NCBI RefSeq assembly: GCF_027620315.1
Contig: NZ_JAPNNL010000003.1
Coordinates: 1 to 64,000 of the forward strand
Length of the DNA: 64,000 nt
Origin: Nonomuraea corallina
Lineage (GTDB): Bacteria > Actinomycetota > Actinomycetes > Streptosporangiales > Streptosporangiaceae
Reading direction: 5' to 3'
Below are positions 24,740 through 32,927 of this stretch, in pieces; position 1 is the stretch's first letter, and every line of letters begins with the position of its first letter. The notes below the pieces were generated by a model. It did not search any database and was not told where the DNA came from. It saw nothing but the letters and a program-made list of their open reading frames with translations. The translations under genes and the position numbers were made by a program.

Positions 24740-25584
24740 TGGCGGCGACCGCGACCCGCCGGTCCCTGGGCCTGGCGCCGACCGCGCTGCTGCTGCTCGG
24801 CGCGGTGTACTGCCTGTTCCCCGTGAGCTGGGTGGTGATCGCGGCCACCAAGTCGCCCGGCGAGCTGTTCACCACGCCGACCCTGGCGCCGGGCACCGGC
24901 TTCTTCGGCAACGTGGCCGAGCTGTTCGCCTACCGCGACGGCGTGTTCTGGCTGTGGCTGCTCAACACCCTGCTGTACGCGGGAGGCGGCGCCCTGCTGT
25001 CGACCGCCGTGTCGGCCGTGTCGGGGTACGCCCTGGCCAAGTTCCGCTTCCCGGGCCGGACGGTGATCTTCAATGCGCTGATCGGCGGCGTCCTGGTGCC
25101 GGCCGTGGTGCTGGCCATCCCCCAGTACCTGCTGTTCTCGAAGATCGGGCTGGCGGACACGTACTGGGCGGTGCTGCTGCCGCAGATCCTGCACCCGTAC
25201 GGCATCTACCTCGCCCGCGTCTACGCCGGAGCCGCCATCCCGGACTCGCTGCTGGAGGCGGGCCGGATCGACGGCGCGAGCGAGTGGCGGCTGATGTCGC
25301 GAGTGGCGGTGCCGCTGATGGCGCCCGGCCTGGTCACCATCTTCCTGTTCCAGTTCGTCGCCATCTGGAACAACTTCCTGCTGCCGTTCATCATGCTGGG
25401 CGACGACGGCAAGTTCCCGCTCACGGTCGGGCTCTACACGCTGCTGATGGCCGGGTCCAACCAGCCGTCGCTGTACAACCTGATCCTCACCGGGGCGCTG
25501 CTGTCGATCATCCCCCTGATCGCGCTCTTCCTCACCATGCAGCGATACTGGAGGACAGACCTGTCCTCCGGAGCGGTGAAATGA
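24739..25584 (+). CDS. ganQ: Sugar ABC transporter permease (MalG type)
   Basis: 281 aa. MalG-type permease with six helices: GLAPTALLLLGAVYCLFPVSW as the first, FNALIGGVLVPAVVLAIPQYLLF and others after it. The EAA loop is SLLEAGRIDGASEWRLMSRV, and the C-terminal IALFLTMQRYWRTDLSSGAVK is typical. No ATP-binding gene follows; the operon continues straight into the LacI gene by ATGA overlap. As in many actinomycetes, a shared MsiK-type ATPase encoded elsewhere probably energises the system. Confidence 0.92.
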   Translation: MAATATRRSLGLAPTALLLLGAVYCLFPVSWVVIAATKSPGELFTTPTLAPGTGFFGNVAELFAYRDGVFWLWLLNTLLYAGGGALLSTAVSAVSGYALAKFRFPGRTVIFNALIGGVLVPAVVLAIPQYLLFSKIGLADTYWAVLLPQILHPYGIYLARVYAGAAIPDSLLEAGRIDGASEWRLMSRVAVPLMAPGLVTIFLFQFVAIWNNFLLPFIMLGDDGKFPLTVGLYTLLMAGSNQPSLYNLILTGALLSIIPLIALFLTMQRYWRTDLSSGAVK

Positions 25585-26576
25585 AGCGCCCTACCATCCA
25601 CGACGTCGCCGCCGCCGCGGGCGTGTCCCGCGGCACGGTGTCCCGGCTGCTCAACGGCGACCGCTACGTCAGCCCGGCCGCGCGGGCGGCGATCGAGCGG
25701 GCCATCGCCGAGACCGGCTACGTCGTCAACCGCGCGGCCCGCAGCCTCGTCACCCAGCGCACCGGCTCGGTGGCGATGGTGCTGTCGGAGCCCGACCAGA
25801 TGCTCTTCGAGGACCCCAACTACAGCACGCTCATCCGGGTGGCGATCCGCCGCCTGGCCGAGCGCGACATCTCGCTGGTGATGATGCTGGCCGGCAACGA
25901 GGGCGACCGCGACCGGGTGATCCGCTACCTGCGCGGCGGACACGCCGACGGCGTGCTCCTGGTGACCACCCACGCCGGCGACCCGCTGGCCGACGCCGTC
26001 GCCGCCGCAGCCCCCGCCGTCTCGTGCGGCGCGGTCATCGGGCGCGAGAACGTCATCCCGTACGCGGCCGCGGACGACCGCCTGGGCGCCCGGCAGATGA
26101 CCGAATACCTGGTGAGCCGGGGCCGCAAGCGGATCGCCATGATCACCGGCCCGATGGACACGCCGGGCGGCATCCAGCGCCTGGAGGGCTTCGCCGACGT
26201 CCTGGGCCGCAAGGCGTCCAGGAAGCTCATCGCGCACGGCGACTGGACCCAGGCCAGCGGCGAGCGGTCGATGACCGAGCTGCTGGAGCGCGCCCCCGAC
26301 CTGGACGCGGTGTTCGTCGCCTCCGACCTGATGGCCGCGGGCGCCCTGACGGCCCTGCGCGCGGCGGGGCGGCGGGTGCCGGACGACGTGGCGGTGGGCG
26401 GCTTCGACGACTCGTCGGTGGCCACCTCCACCCTCCCGCCGCTGACCACGATCAGGCAGCCGCTGGCGGAGATGGCCGAAGCGACCATCGACCTGCTGCT
26501 CGCCCTGCTCGACGGCGCCGAGAAGCCCGCCCCGGTGGTGCTGCCGACGGAGCTGGTCATCCGGGAGTCAGCCTGA
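25581..26576 (+). CDS. LacI family repressor of the gan locus
   Basis: 331 aa, ATGA-coupled to ganQ. N-terminal helix-turn-helix PTIHDVAAAAGVSRGTVSRLLNGDRYVSPAARAAI-type LacI head (residues about 4-38), hinge helix VNRAARSLVTQRTG, then the periplasmic-binding-like effector domain (GGHADGVLLVTTHAGD, RGRKRIAMITGPMDTPGG, FVASDLMAAGALTAL, VGGFDDSSVATSTLPPLTTIRQP). The likely targets are the two identical 16-bp operators between ganA and ganS. Effector is probably a galacto-oligosaccharide or galactobiose, by analogy with Bacillus GanR; not visible from sequence. Confidence 0.93.
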   Translation: MKRPTIHDVAAAAGVSRGTVSRLLNGDRYVSPAARAAIERAIAETGYVVNRAARSLVTQRTGSVAMVLSEPDQMLFEDPNYSTLIRVAIRRLAERDISLVMMLAGNEGDRDRVIRYLRGGHADGVLLVTTHAGDPLADAVAAAAPAVSCGAVIGRENVIPYAAADDRLGARQMTEYLVSRGRKRIAMITGPMDTPGGIQRLEGFADVLGRKASRKLIAHGDWTQASGERSMTELLERAPDLDAVFVASDLMAAGALTALRAAGRRVPDDVAVGGFDDSSVATSTLPPLTTIRQPLAEMAEATIDLLLALLDGAEKPAPVVLPTELVIRESA

Positions 26577-26597
26577 CCGCGCGAGCGGGTCCGGACA

Positions 26598-28784
26598 CTA
26601 CCCCTTCTCCCGTGGGTCGGCCAGCGAGATGTCGTAGATGGAGACCCATGAATCGTCCGTGAGCGCCGGATAGATCTCGCCCAAGTCATGGCGCATGTGA
26701 TCAAGGCTCTTGAAGCCGTCGCGCTCAGCGTCGACGCGCGTGAGGTCGCCGAAACGCTGGTAGCGGATGCCGCTCACCCGGACGTGCTCCGCCGGCGTGG
26801 TGCGATCGCCTGGACTGTAGTCGTAAGTTTCGAACAACGGCAGGACATCGCTGATGGGGATCTCGACGGCACCCTTCCTGAAACGGATCGTCGTGACCTT
26901 CCTGCCCTCCCGCAGCCACGTGAGATAGGGGCCGTAGAGCGGGAGCTCAGTTCTGACGAAGACAACGGAGTCCGTCATGAGCTGCAGACGTCTGATCACC
27001 GAGGACACGGGCAAATGATCCGCCTCGAAGACCATTTCCTCACCCGCCGCCGACACCCGCAGGTCAAGAGCGCGCAGGGAGCCTTCCAGCGGGAGGTCGG
27101 CAAGCATAGGCGACAACGACTTGACCACGATGAACCGACCGATCCCAAGAACGTTGATCGGCATGTCCCGGAAAGCCTCCAGCGCCTGAGGGAGGGTTTC
27201 GACGATCGGCTCGCCACCCGCGTTGAAGCTGGTGTTGAGCAGCACAGGGATGCCGGTCTGCTCGGCGAAGCTGCTGAGGATGCGAGTGATGGCCTCGCCG
27301 TCGTCCTCGTCGACCGTCTGGACGCGGGAGGTGCCATCGGCGTTCACCACGGCAGGCAGCTCCCTCACGGCCTCCGGGGTTGCACGAAGCGCGAAGGACA
27401 TGAAAGGGCTGTCATGCGCGGGTGCGAACCACTGATCCATCCTGCCTCGGAGAACGGTGGGGGCGAAGGGCATGAACCAATCACGTCGTTTCAAGGCATT
27501 CAACTCGGAAGTCACATCAGCCCGTCGTGGATCGGCGAGAATACTTCGTGACCCGAGCGCGCGCGGGCCGAATTCGGATCTCGCCTGGTACACACAGACA
27601 ACTCCACCCGAGGCGAGAAATCCGCCCATCAGCCGGGAGAAGTCGGATGTCTCGAAGACCACGTATGAGGAAAGGCCTGCATCTTTGAGACTGCCGGCCA
27701 CCGACGTCGAATCAATCTTCACAGGCGGTCCTATGCACACGGTGGAACTTTTCGCCAGGAGAGGCAGGGAAGAGCTTAGACCAATATCGGCGAGCGTTGC
27801 ATAGACGTTTCCGAGACATTGACCTTCGTCTCCCGGCGCGCTTGGGACGTGAACTCCACTCGGGAAGAGGTCGATAAGCCTGCCGTTCAGCACCACATTG
27901 TGCGCGATCCCGCCGGCCAGGCAGAGACGATCGATATTCACCCTTTTGCGAAGCCAGGCGAGCTTACGTACAAATGCATCCTCTATGGCATTTTGTACGA
28001 ACGCGGCGACATCACGATGAATGCGGAGGATCGCCTGGCCGGGCACGCGTGGTTCACCGAAATCCAGGCCAAGAGCCCGCCCCAGTCGGTCGATCATCCC
28101 GATCGGCTCGGCCGGATCGTTGACCAGCGGCGAGACAAGGCCGCCCGCACCGTCCAACTCGAACAACCCACCCTTGAGCGCCCCGCGACGGCCGTGCCCG
28201 GCGAGCGCCATGGTCCGCGACGCGTATGCGGAGGAGTGCCACCCCAGGAAATAGGTGAACGCGCGGTACATCTCCCCCGGGCCGACGGCAAAAGGCGCCT
28301 CGAAGTCCCGGCCCAGCAGTTCGAGGCGTCCGCCGGACCCGACATAGTAGGAGATCTGTTCCCGAGGCTGCTCCCACCAGCGTCCGGTCGGCGCCTCCCC
28401 TTCGCTCAGAGTGTTGCCGCCGCCGTCGGCCACGACGACCAATGCGCTGTCCAGCCCGGACCCGAAATAGGCCAGGCAGGCGTGGGAGTAGTGATGTCCC
28501 ACCGCTCGCACCCGTTCATCGCCTTCGAGGGGATGGCCCGTCAGCGCGGCGGATCTGGACTCACAGCACGTACTCACGGCGATGTGGTCGACGGCGTCGA
28601 GATCCACGCAGCCCTGCTCGACGAGAGCCGTCAGGGAGGCGCTGTAGCCTCCCGCGTACTTCTTCCCGGACGCGCGCTCCTCTCCCAGGGCCACCAGCGA
28701 GCCGTCGTCGAAAACCGCCGTACCACCCAACCGGAGCGCCTTACCCGACAGTGTGCTGCCTTTGTTGACACCGATGATCTTCAT
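26598..28784 (-). CDS. Carbamoyltransferase (TobZ/NodU type) fused to a C-terminal ASCH domain
   Basis: 728 aa from the ATG at 28784, which overlaps the preceding gene's stop as ATGA. Residues 1-about 330 are the Kae1-like domain: IGVNKGSTLSG, the metal-site GHHYSHACLAYFGSG, VVVADGGGNTLSEGE, and LAGGIAHNVVLNGRL. Residues about 385-560 are the YrdC-like carbamoyl-AMP-forming domain: RSEFGPRALGSRSILADPR, RDWFMPFAPTVL, RVQTV and PVLLNTSFNAGGEPIV. All catalytic motifs look intact. NodU/TobZ enzymes end near 570 aa; this one continues. The last 120 residues read as an ASCH domain: WLREGRKVTTIRFRKG, then RYQRFGDLTRVDAERDGF and LGEIYPALTDD. ASCH is an RNA/nucleotide-binding fold related to PUA. The acceptor of the carbamoyl group is unknown. 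Base composition is lower in G+C than flanking genes. Confidence 0.85.
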   Translation of the reverse strand: MKIIGVNKGSTLSGKALRLGGTAVFDDGSLVALGEERASGKKYAGGYSASLTALVEQGCVDLDAVDHIAVSTCCESRSAALTGHPLEGDERVRAVGHHYSHACLAYFGSGLDSALVVVADGGGNTLSEGEAPTGRWWEQPREQISYYVGSGGRLELLGRDFEAPFAVGPGEMYRAFTYFLGWHSSAYASRTMALAGHGRRGALKGGLFELDGAGGLVSPLVNDPAEPIGMIDRLGRALGLDFGEPRVPGQAILRIHRDVAAFVQNAIEDAFVRKLAWLRKRVNIDRLCLAGGIAHNVVLNGRLIDLFPSGVHVPSAPGDEGQCLGNVYATLADIGLSSSLPLLAKSSTVCIGPPVKIDSTSVAGSLKDAGLSSYVVFETSDFSRLMGGFLASGGVVCVYQARSEFGPRALGSRSILADPRRADVTSELNALKRRDWFMPFAPTVLRGRMDQWFAPAHDSPFMSFALRATPEAVRELPAVVNADGTSRVQTVDEDDGEAITRILSSFAEQTGIPVLLNTSFNAGGEPIVETLPQALEAFRDMPINVLGIGRFIVVKSLSPMLADLPLEGSLRALDLRVSAAGEEMVFEADHLPVSSVIRRLQLMTDSVVFVRTELPLYGPYLTWLREGRKVTTIRFRKGAVEIPISDVLPLFETYDYSPGDRTTPAEHVRVSGIRYQRFGDLTRVDAERDGFKSLDHMRHDLGEIYPALTDDSWVSIYDISLADPREKG

Positions 28785-29869
28785 TTCCCAACACCCCACG
28801 GCCAGGAGGGCCAAATGGTTGCCAGCGTTTTGGATGGCCCTGTGAGCGTGAGGACGAAAATCACCACTGCGATATTGCGGACCAGCTCCGAGGGCAGCGG
28901 ATAAAGCTGCGGGACGAACATCGACACCAGACTGACCACGAGTGTCGCTAGAGTCGCGACGAGCCGCAGCGGGCTGGACGAGCGAACCTTGAGCGGTAGA
29001 TAGATCGAGGTTCTCGCACTCCGCTCGGTGGCGGCGTCGGGAACGTGCGGGATCTCTATGGCAGTTCGTTCCCCGGGCTCCAGAGAGAGGACGCGGAGGA
29101 CGAACGTCAGCATGTCGTACTTTCCGACGGACTGCTGAACCGACCGCAGCGCGACGACGTGGCTGGCGAAGGTGTTGATTTCGATACTGTGCGAGGAAAC
29201 CGGAGCGTCCGGCGGCTCCGGAATCTGCTGGAAGACCTTTAACGAGTACACCGTGTTCGGTCGCACGACCAGAGACTCCTCCACGACCGGCGCGGGCGAA
29301 CCGCTCTGGTCGAAAAGACCCACGATCTTAAGGAATTCGATAGACTTGTAAGCTGGTGCTGTCGCCACGCCGGCAACCACATTGCCCCATGCCGTGAGGT
29401 CGTCGGCGTCCGCCGTAGGGATTACCGTGCCCGCGCTGCTGCGGAAGACGGAAGGGCTTTCCAGAGGCGCGCCCAGCGGACCGGGCAGCCAAGGGTGCTG
29501 ATCGGCGAAGGCGGCCGTCCGCGCAACTATCTCCTGCTGGCGAACATTCGGCGCCACGGAGTACTGGACGAGCCGGCCCAGCAGATATTCGAAGTAGACA
29601 ACGCGTCCGATGCGCTGCACCGTCTCGAAGATCCCCCACCGGACCGGGATCAACTGACTGTTCTCAGGATCCCGCAGTATGAGCAGGACCCGGTCGCCCT
29701 TCGCGTCCTCGATGTCGTCACGAAGACTCGGATCGATCCATCGAGAGTCGAATCTGCTGCGATAACGGAACCCGCTGGGCAGCGCGAGTATTTCGTTGAG
29801 GTCGAAGCAGTAGGGGCGATGCGCATGGATAATCAAGCATACGTGGTCTCCGCGTGGCTCTCGATCCAC
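28781..29869 (-). CDS. Unknown protein with C-terminal membrane anchor, partner of carbamoyltransferase
   Basis: 362 aa with a GTG start; I do not recognise the family. N-terminal domain (about residues 1-110) begins CLIIHAHRPYCFDLNEILALPSGFRYRSRF-like (read to SGFRYRSRFD) and contains a strand-rich region DRVLLILRDPE and RWGIFETVQRIGRVVYFEYL. The middle (about 150-290) looks like beta-sandwich with SIEINTFASHVVALRSV and GERTAIEIPHVPD. The C-terminus has two hydrophobic helices (LVATLATLVVSLVSMFV and VRNIAVVIFVLTLTG), so most of the protein is probably a cytoplasmic domain tethered to the membrane. Coupled by ATGA to the carbamoyltransferase-ASCH gene, indicating a joint function. Low-G+C style, accessory in character. 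Confidence 0.75.
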   Translation of the reverse strand: MDREPRGDHVCLIIHAHRPYCFDLNEILALPSGFRYRSRFDSRWIDPSLRDDIEDAKGDRVLLILRDPENSQLIPVRWGIFETVQRIGRVVYFEYLLGRLVQYSVAPNVRQQEIVARTAAFADQHPWLPGPLGAPLESPSVFRSSAGTVIPTADADDLTAWGNVVAGVATAPAYKSIEFLKIVGLFDQSGSPAPVVEESLVVRPNTVYSLKVFQQIPEPPDAPVSSHSIEINTFASHVVALRSVQQSVGKYDMLTFVLRVLSLEPGERTAIEIPHVPDAATERSARTSIYLPLKVRSSSPLRLVATLATLVVSLVSMFVPQLYPLPSELVRNIAVVIFVLTLTGPSKTLATIWPSWPWGVGK

Positions 29870-29933
29870 GATTACTCCACGCTCCCTCGCGAAAACGGCC
29901 TTTCGAGCCTCTCACGCACGAAGGCGCATTTGC

Positions 29934-29953
29934 CCCACCATAGCAATAGTGGG
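29934..29953. promoter_or_regulatory. Inverted repeat upstream of the carbamoyltransferase cassette
   Basis: CCCACCAT (29934-29941) and ATAGTGGG (29946-29953) are inverted arms with one mismatch around a 4-bp centre, 65-84 bp before the first gene of the cassette. It could be an operator or a leader hairpin. The surrounding 29870-30150 is A+T-richer than the rest and holds no other gene. Confidence 0.4.
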
Positions 29954-30150
29954 ACCTTTTGTGAACACAGTAGAGACTTCTCCCTTACGGACGGGCAACA
30001 AAGTCTGATATATCTCCTCCAAGTAGGATTCTTCATCGTCCCGAATACGGATATCGCCGCCCCCGCCATCGCTTACGATCCCGCGGCCACGCCGGGGCGT
30101 CCGGCCCTGCCGACGTGTCCTGCCAGGCGGATGTGGAAGAGTTGCTGTCC

Positions 30151-31128
30151 ATGGAACAGCGGGTGTTGGGACGTACCGGACGGCAGGTCGGCGTGGTGGG
30201 CCTGGGGGCCTGGCAGCTCGGGGCCGACTGGGGGCAGGTGAGCGAGGACGACGCGTTCGCGACGCTCTCGGCGGCGGCGGACGAAGGGGTGACGTTCATC
30301 GACACCGCCGACGTCTACGGCGACGGCCGCAGCGAGCAGATCGTCGGCCGGTTCGCCCGCGAACGTCCCGGCCTGACGGTGGCGACCAAGATGGGCCGCC
30401 GCATGGACCAGGTGCCCGGCAACTACGTGATGGACAACTTCCGCGCCTGGAACGACCGCTCACGCCGCAACCTCGGCGTCGACACCATCGACCTGGTGCA
30501 GCTGCACTGCCCGCCCACGCCGGTCTACTCGTCGGACGCGGTGTTCGACGCGCTCGACACGCTGGTCTCCGAGCAGCGGATCGCCGCGTACGGGGTGAGC
30601 GTGGAGACGTGCGAGGAGGCGCTGACCGCGATCGCCCGGCCCGGCGTGGCGACAGTGCAGATCATCCTGAACGCGTTCCGGCTCAAGCCGCTGGAGCGGG
30701 TGCTGCCCGCCGCCCGTGAGGCCGGCGTCGGCATCATCGCCCGGGTGCCGCTGGCCAGCGGCCTGCTGTCGGGCCGCTACGACGAGAACACCACGTTCGC
30801 GCCCGACGACCACCGCACGTTCAACCGCCACGGCGAGTCCTTCGACGTGGGCGAGACGTTCTCCGGCGTCGACTTCCGCACCGGCCTGGAGGCGGTGCGG
30901 CGGCTGGCCCCGCTGGTGCCCGAGGGGGCGACGATGGCGCAGTTCGCGCTGCGCTGGATCCTCGACCAGCCCGGCGTGTCGGTCGTCATCCCGGGCGCGC
31001 GCAACCCCGCGCAGGCCGCCGCCAACGCCGCCGCGGCCGCGCTCGCGCCCCTTCCGGAGGAGACGCTGCGGGCCGTGCGGGACGTGTACGACGAGCTCAT
31101 CCGTCCGCAGATCCACGACCGCTGGTAG
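30151..31128 (+). CDS. Aldo/keto reductase
   Basis: 325 aa from the ATG at 30151, which fits the family start (MEQRVLGRTGRQVGVVGLG) better than an upstream alternative at 30115. AKR features: FIDTADVYGDGRSEQIVGRF with the catalytic Asp and Tyr, TVATKMGRR with Lys, VQLHCPP with His, and the cofactor-binding end LDQPGVSVVIPGARNPAQ. NADPH-dependent carbonyl reductase of unknown substrate. It begins just beyond the accessory cassette and is followed 83 bp later by an SDR gene on the same strand. Confidence 0.92.
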   Translation: MEQRVLGRTGRQVGVVGLGAWQLGADWGQVSEDDAFATLSAAADEGVTFIDTADVYGDGRSEQIVGRFARERPGLTVATKMGRRMDQVPGNYVMDNFRAWNDRSRRNLGVDTIDLVQLHCPPTPVYSSDAVFDALDTLVSEQRIAAYGVSVETCEEALTAIARPGVATVQIILNAFRLKPLERVLPAAREAGVGIIARVPLASGLLSGRYDENTTFAPDDHRTFNRHGESFDVGETFSGVDFRTGLEAVRRLAPLVPEGATMAQFALRWILDQPGVSVVIPGARNPAQAAANAAAAALAPLPEETLRAVRDVYDELIRPQIHDRW

Positions 31129-31211
31129 GGGGCGACCGTGCCGGGGCGTCGCGGGAGCGGGCGCGGGTTCCCCCGTGCCGATGACGGGGCGCGGGCCCCT
31201 GGAGCCGGTCG

Positions 31212-31955
31212 ATGAGCGGGCGCGGCGTCCTGGTCACCGGTGCGTCACGGGGCATCGGGCGGGCCGTCGCGACGGCGTTCGCGGAACGGGGCGACCGGGT
31301 GGCGATCCATCACCGCGGCTCGCCCGCCCTCGCCTCGGGCCTGCTGGACGAGCTGTCGGGCGAGGGACACGCCGCGGTCCAGGCCGACCTCGCCGACCCC
31401 GAGGCCGTGCGCCGCGCCGTGGACGAGGCGGCCGGCGCGCTGGGCGGCATCGACGTGCTGGTGAACAACGCCGGCGTGTTCCTCCACCACCCGGTCACCG
31501 ACGTCACCTACGAGGAGTGGCAGGCGGCCTGGCGCAAGACGCTGGACCTCAACCTGATGGGGGCGGCGAACACGATCTGGTGCGCGCTGCCCCACATGCG
31601 CGAAGGCGGGCGCGTCGTCAACGTCTCCTCGCGCGGCGCCTTCCGCGGCGAGCCGGACAGTCCCGCGTACGGCGCGAGCAAGGCGGGCCTGAACGCGCTC
31701 ACCCAGTCGCTCGCGGCGGCCCTGGCGCCGCGAGGCATCGCGGTGACGGCGGTCGCGCCCGGCTTCGTCGAGACCGACATGACGACCGAGCACCTGAGAC
31801 CGCCCAGGGGCGACGAGATCCGCGCCCAGAGCCCGTTCGGCCGGGTGGCCCGCCCGGCCGAGATCGCCGCCGCCGTCCTCTACCTGGCCGCGCCGGAGGC
31901 GGAGTGGGCCAGCGGCACCGTCATCGACCTCAACGGCGCCTCGTACTTCCGCTAG
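31212..31955 (+). CDS. Short-chain dehydrogenase/reductase
   Basis: 247 aa. Rossmann motif LVTGASRGIGRA (TGxxxGxG) at residues about 7-18, NNAG at about 86-89, catalytic Ser in VNVSSRGAF, Y-x-x-x-K as YGASKAG, and the late APGFVETDM. The C-terminal GTVIDLNGASYFR is a typical SDR end. FabG-like but with no fatty acid gene nearby; substrate unknown. Possibly co-transcribed with the upstream aldo/keto reductase. Confidence 0.92.
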   Translation: MSGRGVLVTGASRGIGRAVATAFAERGDRVAIHHRGSPALASGLLDELSGEGHAAVQADLADPEAVRRAVDEAAGALGGIDVLVNNAGVFLHHPVTDVTYEEWQAAWRKTLDLNLMGAANTIWCALPHMREGGRVVNVSSRGAFRGEPDSPAYGASKAGLNALTQSLAAALAPRGIAVTAVAPGFVETDMTTEHLRPPRGDEIRAQSPFGRVARPAEIAAAVLYLAAPEAEWASGTVIDLNGASYFR

Positions 31956-31997
31956 CGCCGCCTGTCCCCCGGCGGGGTCGCCCTATGCTGGCGACCC

Positions 31998-32750
31998 ATG
32001 GCGGTCGACGGTGACTACGGGGTGCCAGGTTCGCTGGACAGGGTGCTGCGGGCGGTGGCGGACGAGCGGGTGGCGCAGGACCGGCGGTGGGGCGTCCAGG
32101 AGGGGCTCGCCGACGGGACGGGCCCGCGAGGCGGCGAGGAGGCCGTGCGGGCGAGGCGGGAGACGGAGCGGGCGTCGCGGGAGGGCCGGCTGACCTGGCG
32201 GCACATCCTCGAGGAGGAGGTGCTGGAGGCGTTCGCCGAGGAGGACCCCGACCGGCTGCGGGCGGAGCTGACGCAGGTGGCGGCGGTGGCGGTCAAGTGG
32301 CTCCAGGACCTCGACCGGCGGGCGGGACGCGACCGGTTCCGGGCGATCGTGGACGTGCACGTGCTGCTGGTCCGCGACGGTGAGGTGCTGCTGGCGCGAC
32401 GCTCCGGCACCGGGTACGCCGACGGGCTGTGGCATCTGCCGAGCGGTCACCTGGAGGCGGGCGAGTCGGTCAGGGCGGCGGCGGTGCGGGAGGCCCGCGA
32501 GGAGGTGGGCGTCCGCGTCGACCCCGCCGATCTGGCCTTCGCGCACGTGGTGCACCGGGCGCCGGAGCGGGTGGGGCTGTTCTTCGTGGCCGGGACGTGG
32601 GCGGGCGAGCCGTACAACGCCGAGCCGGACAAGTGCTCCGAGATCGGCTGGTTCCCGCTGGACCGGCTGCCGGAGGACATGGTGGGCTACCCGGCCGAGG
32701 CGCTGCGCGGCATCCGGGGCGGGGAGGCGTTCGGCCTGTACGGGTTCTAG
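31998..32750 (+). CDS. MazG-like / NUDIX two-domain nucleotide hydrolase
   Basis: 250 aa. Residues about 15-105 resemble the MazG-like NTP pyrophosphohydrolase found in small actinobacterial proteins: VAQDRRWGVQEG, then LTWRHILEEEVLEAFAEEDP (acidic metal-binding E-E-x-x-E) and ELTQVAAVAVKWLQDLDRR. Residues about 115-250 are NUDIX: VHVLLVRDGEVLLARRSG and the NUDIX box from GHLEAGES to REAREEVGV, in full agreement with G-x5-E-x7-R-E-U-x-E-E-x-G-U. Two housecleaning phosphohydrolases in one chain would attack different or successive nucleotide substrates. Stand-alone gene, convergent with the P1 peptidase. Confidence 0.85.
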   Translation: MAVDGDYGVPGSLDRVLRAVADERVAQDRRWGVQEGLADGTGPRGGEEAVRARRETERASREGRLTWRHILEEEVLEAFAEEDPDRLRAELTQVAAVAVKWLQDLDRRAGRDRFRAIVDVHVLLVRDGEVLLARRSGTGYADGLWHLPSGHLEAGESVRAAAVREAREEVGVRVDPADLAFAHVVHRAPERVGLFFVAGTWAGEPYNAEPDKCSEIGWFPLDRLPEDMVGYPAEALRGIRGGEAFGLYGF

Positions 32751-32884
32751 CCGCGTTCCAGCCGGGCGAATACTCGACCCGGCCGACACCGGCACGGACG
32801 GCACCGGCACTGGCGGAACCGGCCTGGACGACACCGGCGCGGGGCGCGTTCCCGGTGGCGTTCCCGCGCGGCGGCGATCTCGCG

Positions 32885-32922
32885 CCTCGCGGGACAGGCC
32901 GTGACCGGCCTGTCCCGCGAGG
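32885..32922. terminator. Bidirectional terminator hairpin
   Basis: Perfect 17-bp stem (32885-32901 with 32906-32922) and a TGAC loop, lying between two convergent genes and 5 bp from the peptidase stop codon. Strong enough to serve both strands. The preceding 130 bp contain only low-complexity ACCGG-rich sequence. Confidence 0.85.
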
Positions 32923-32927
32923 TGCTG

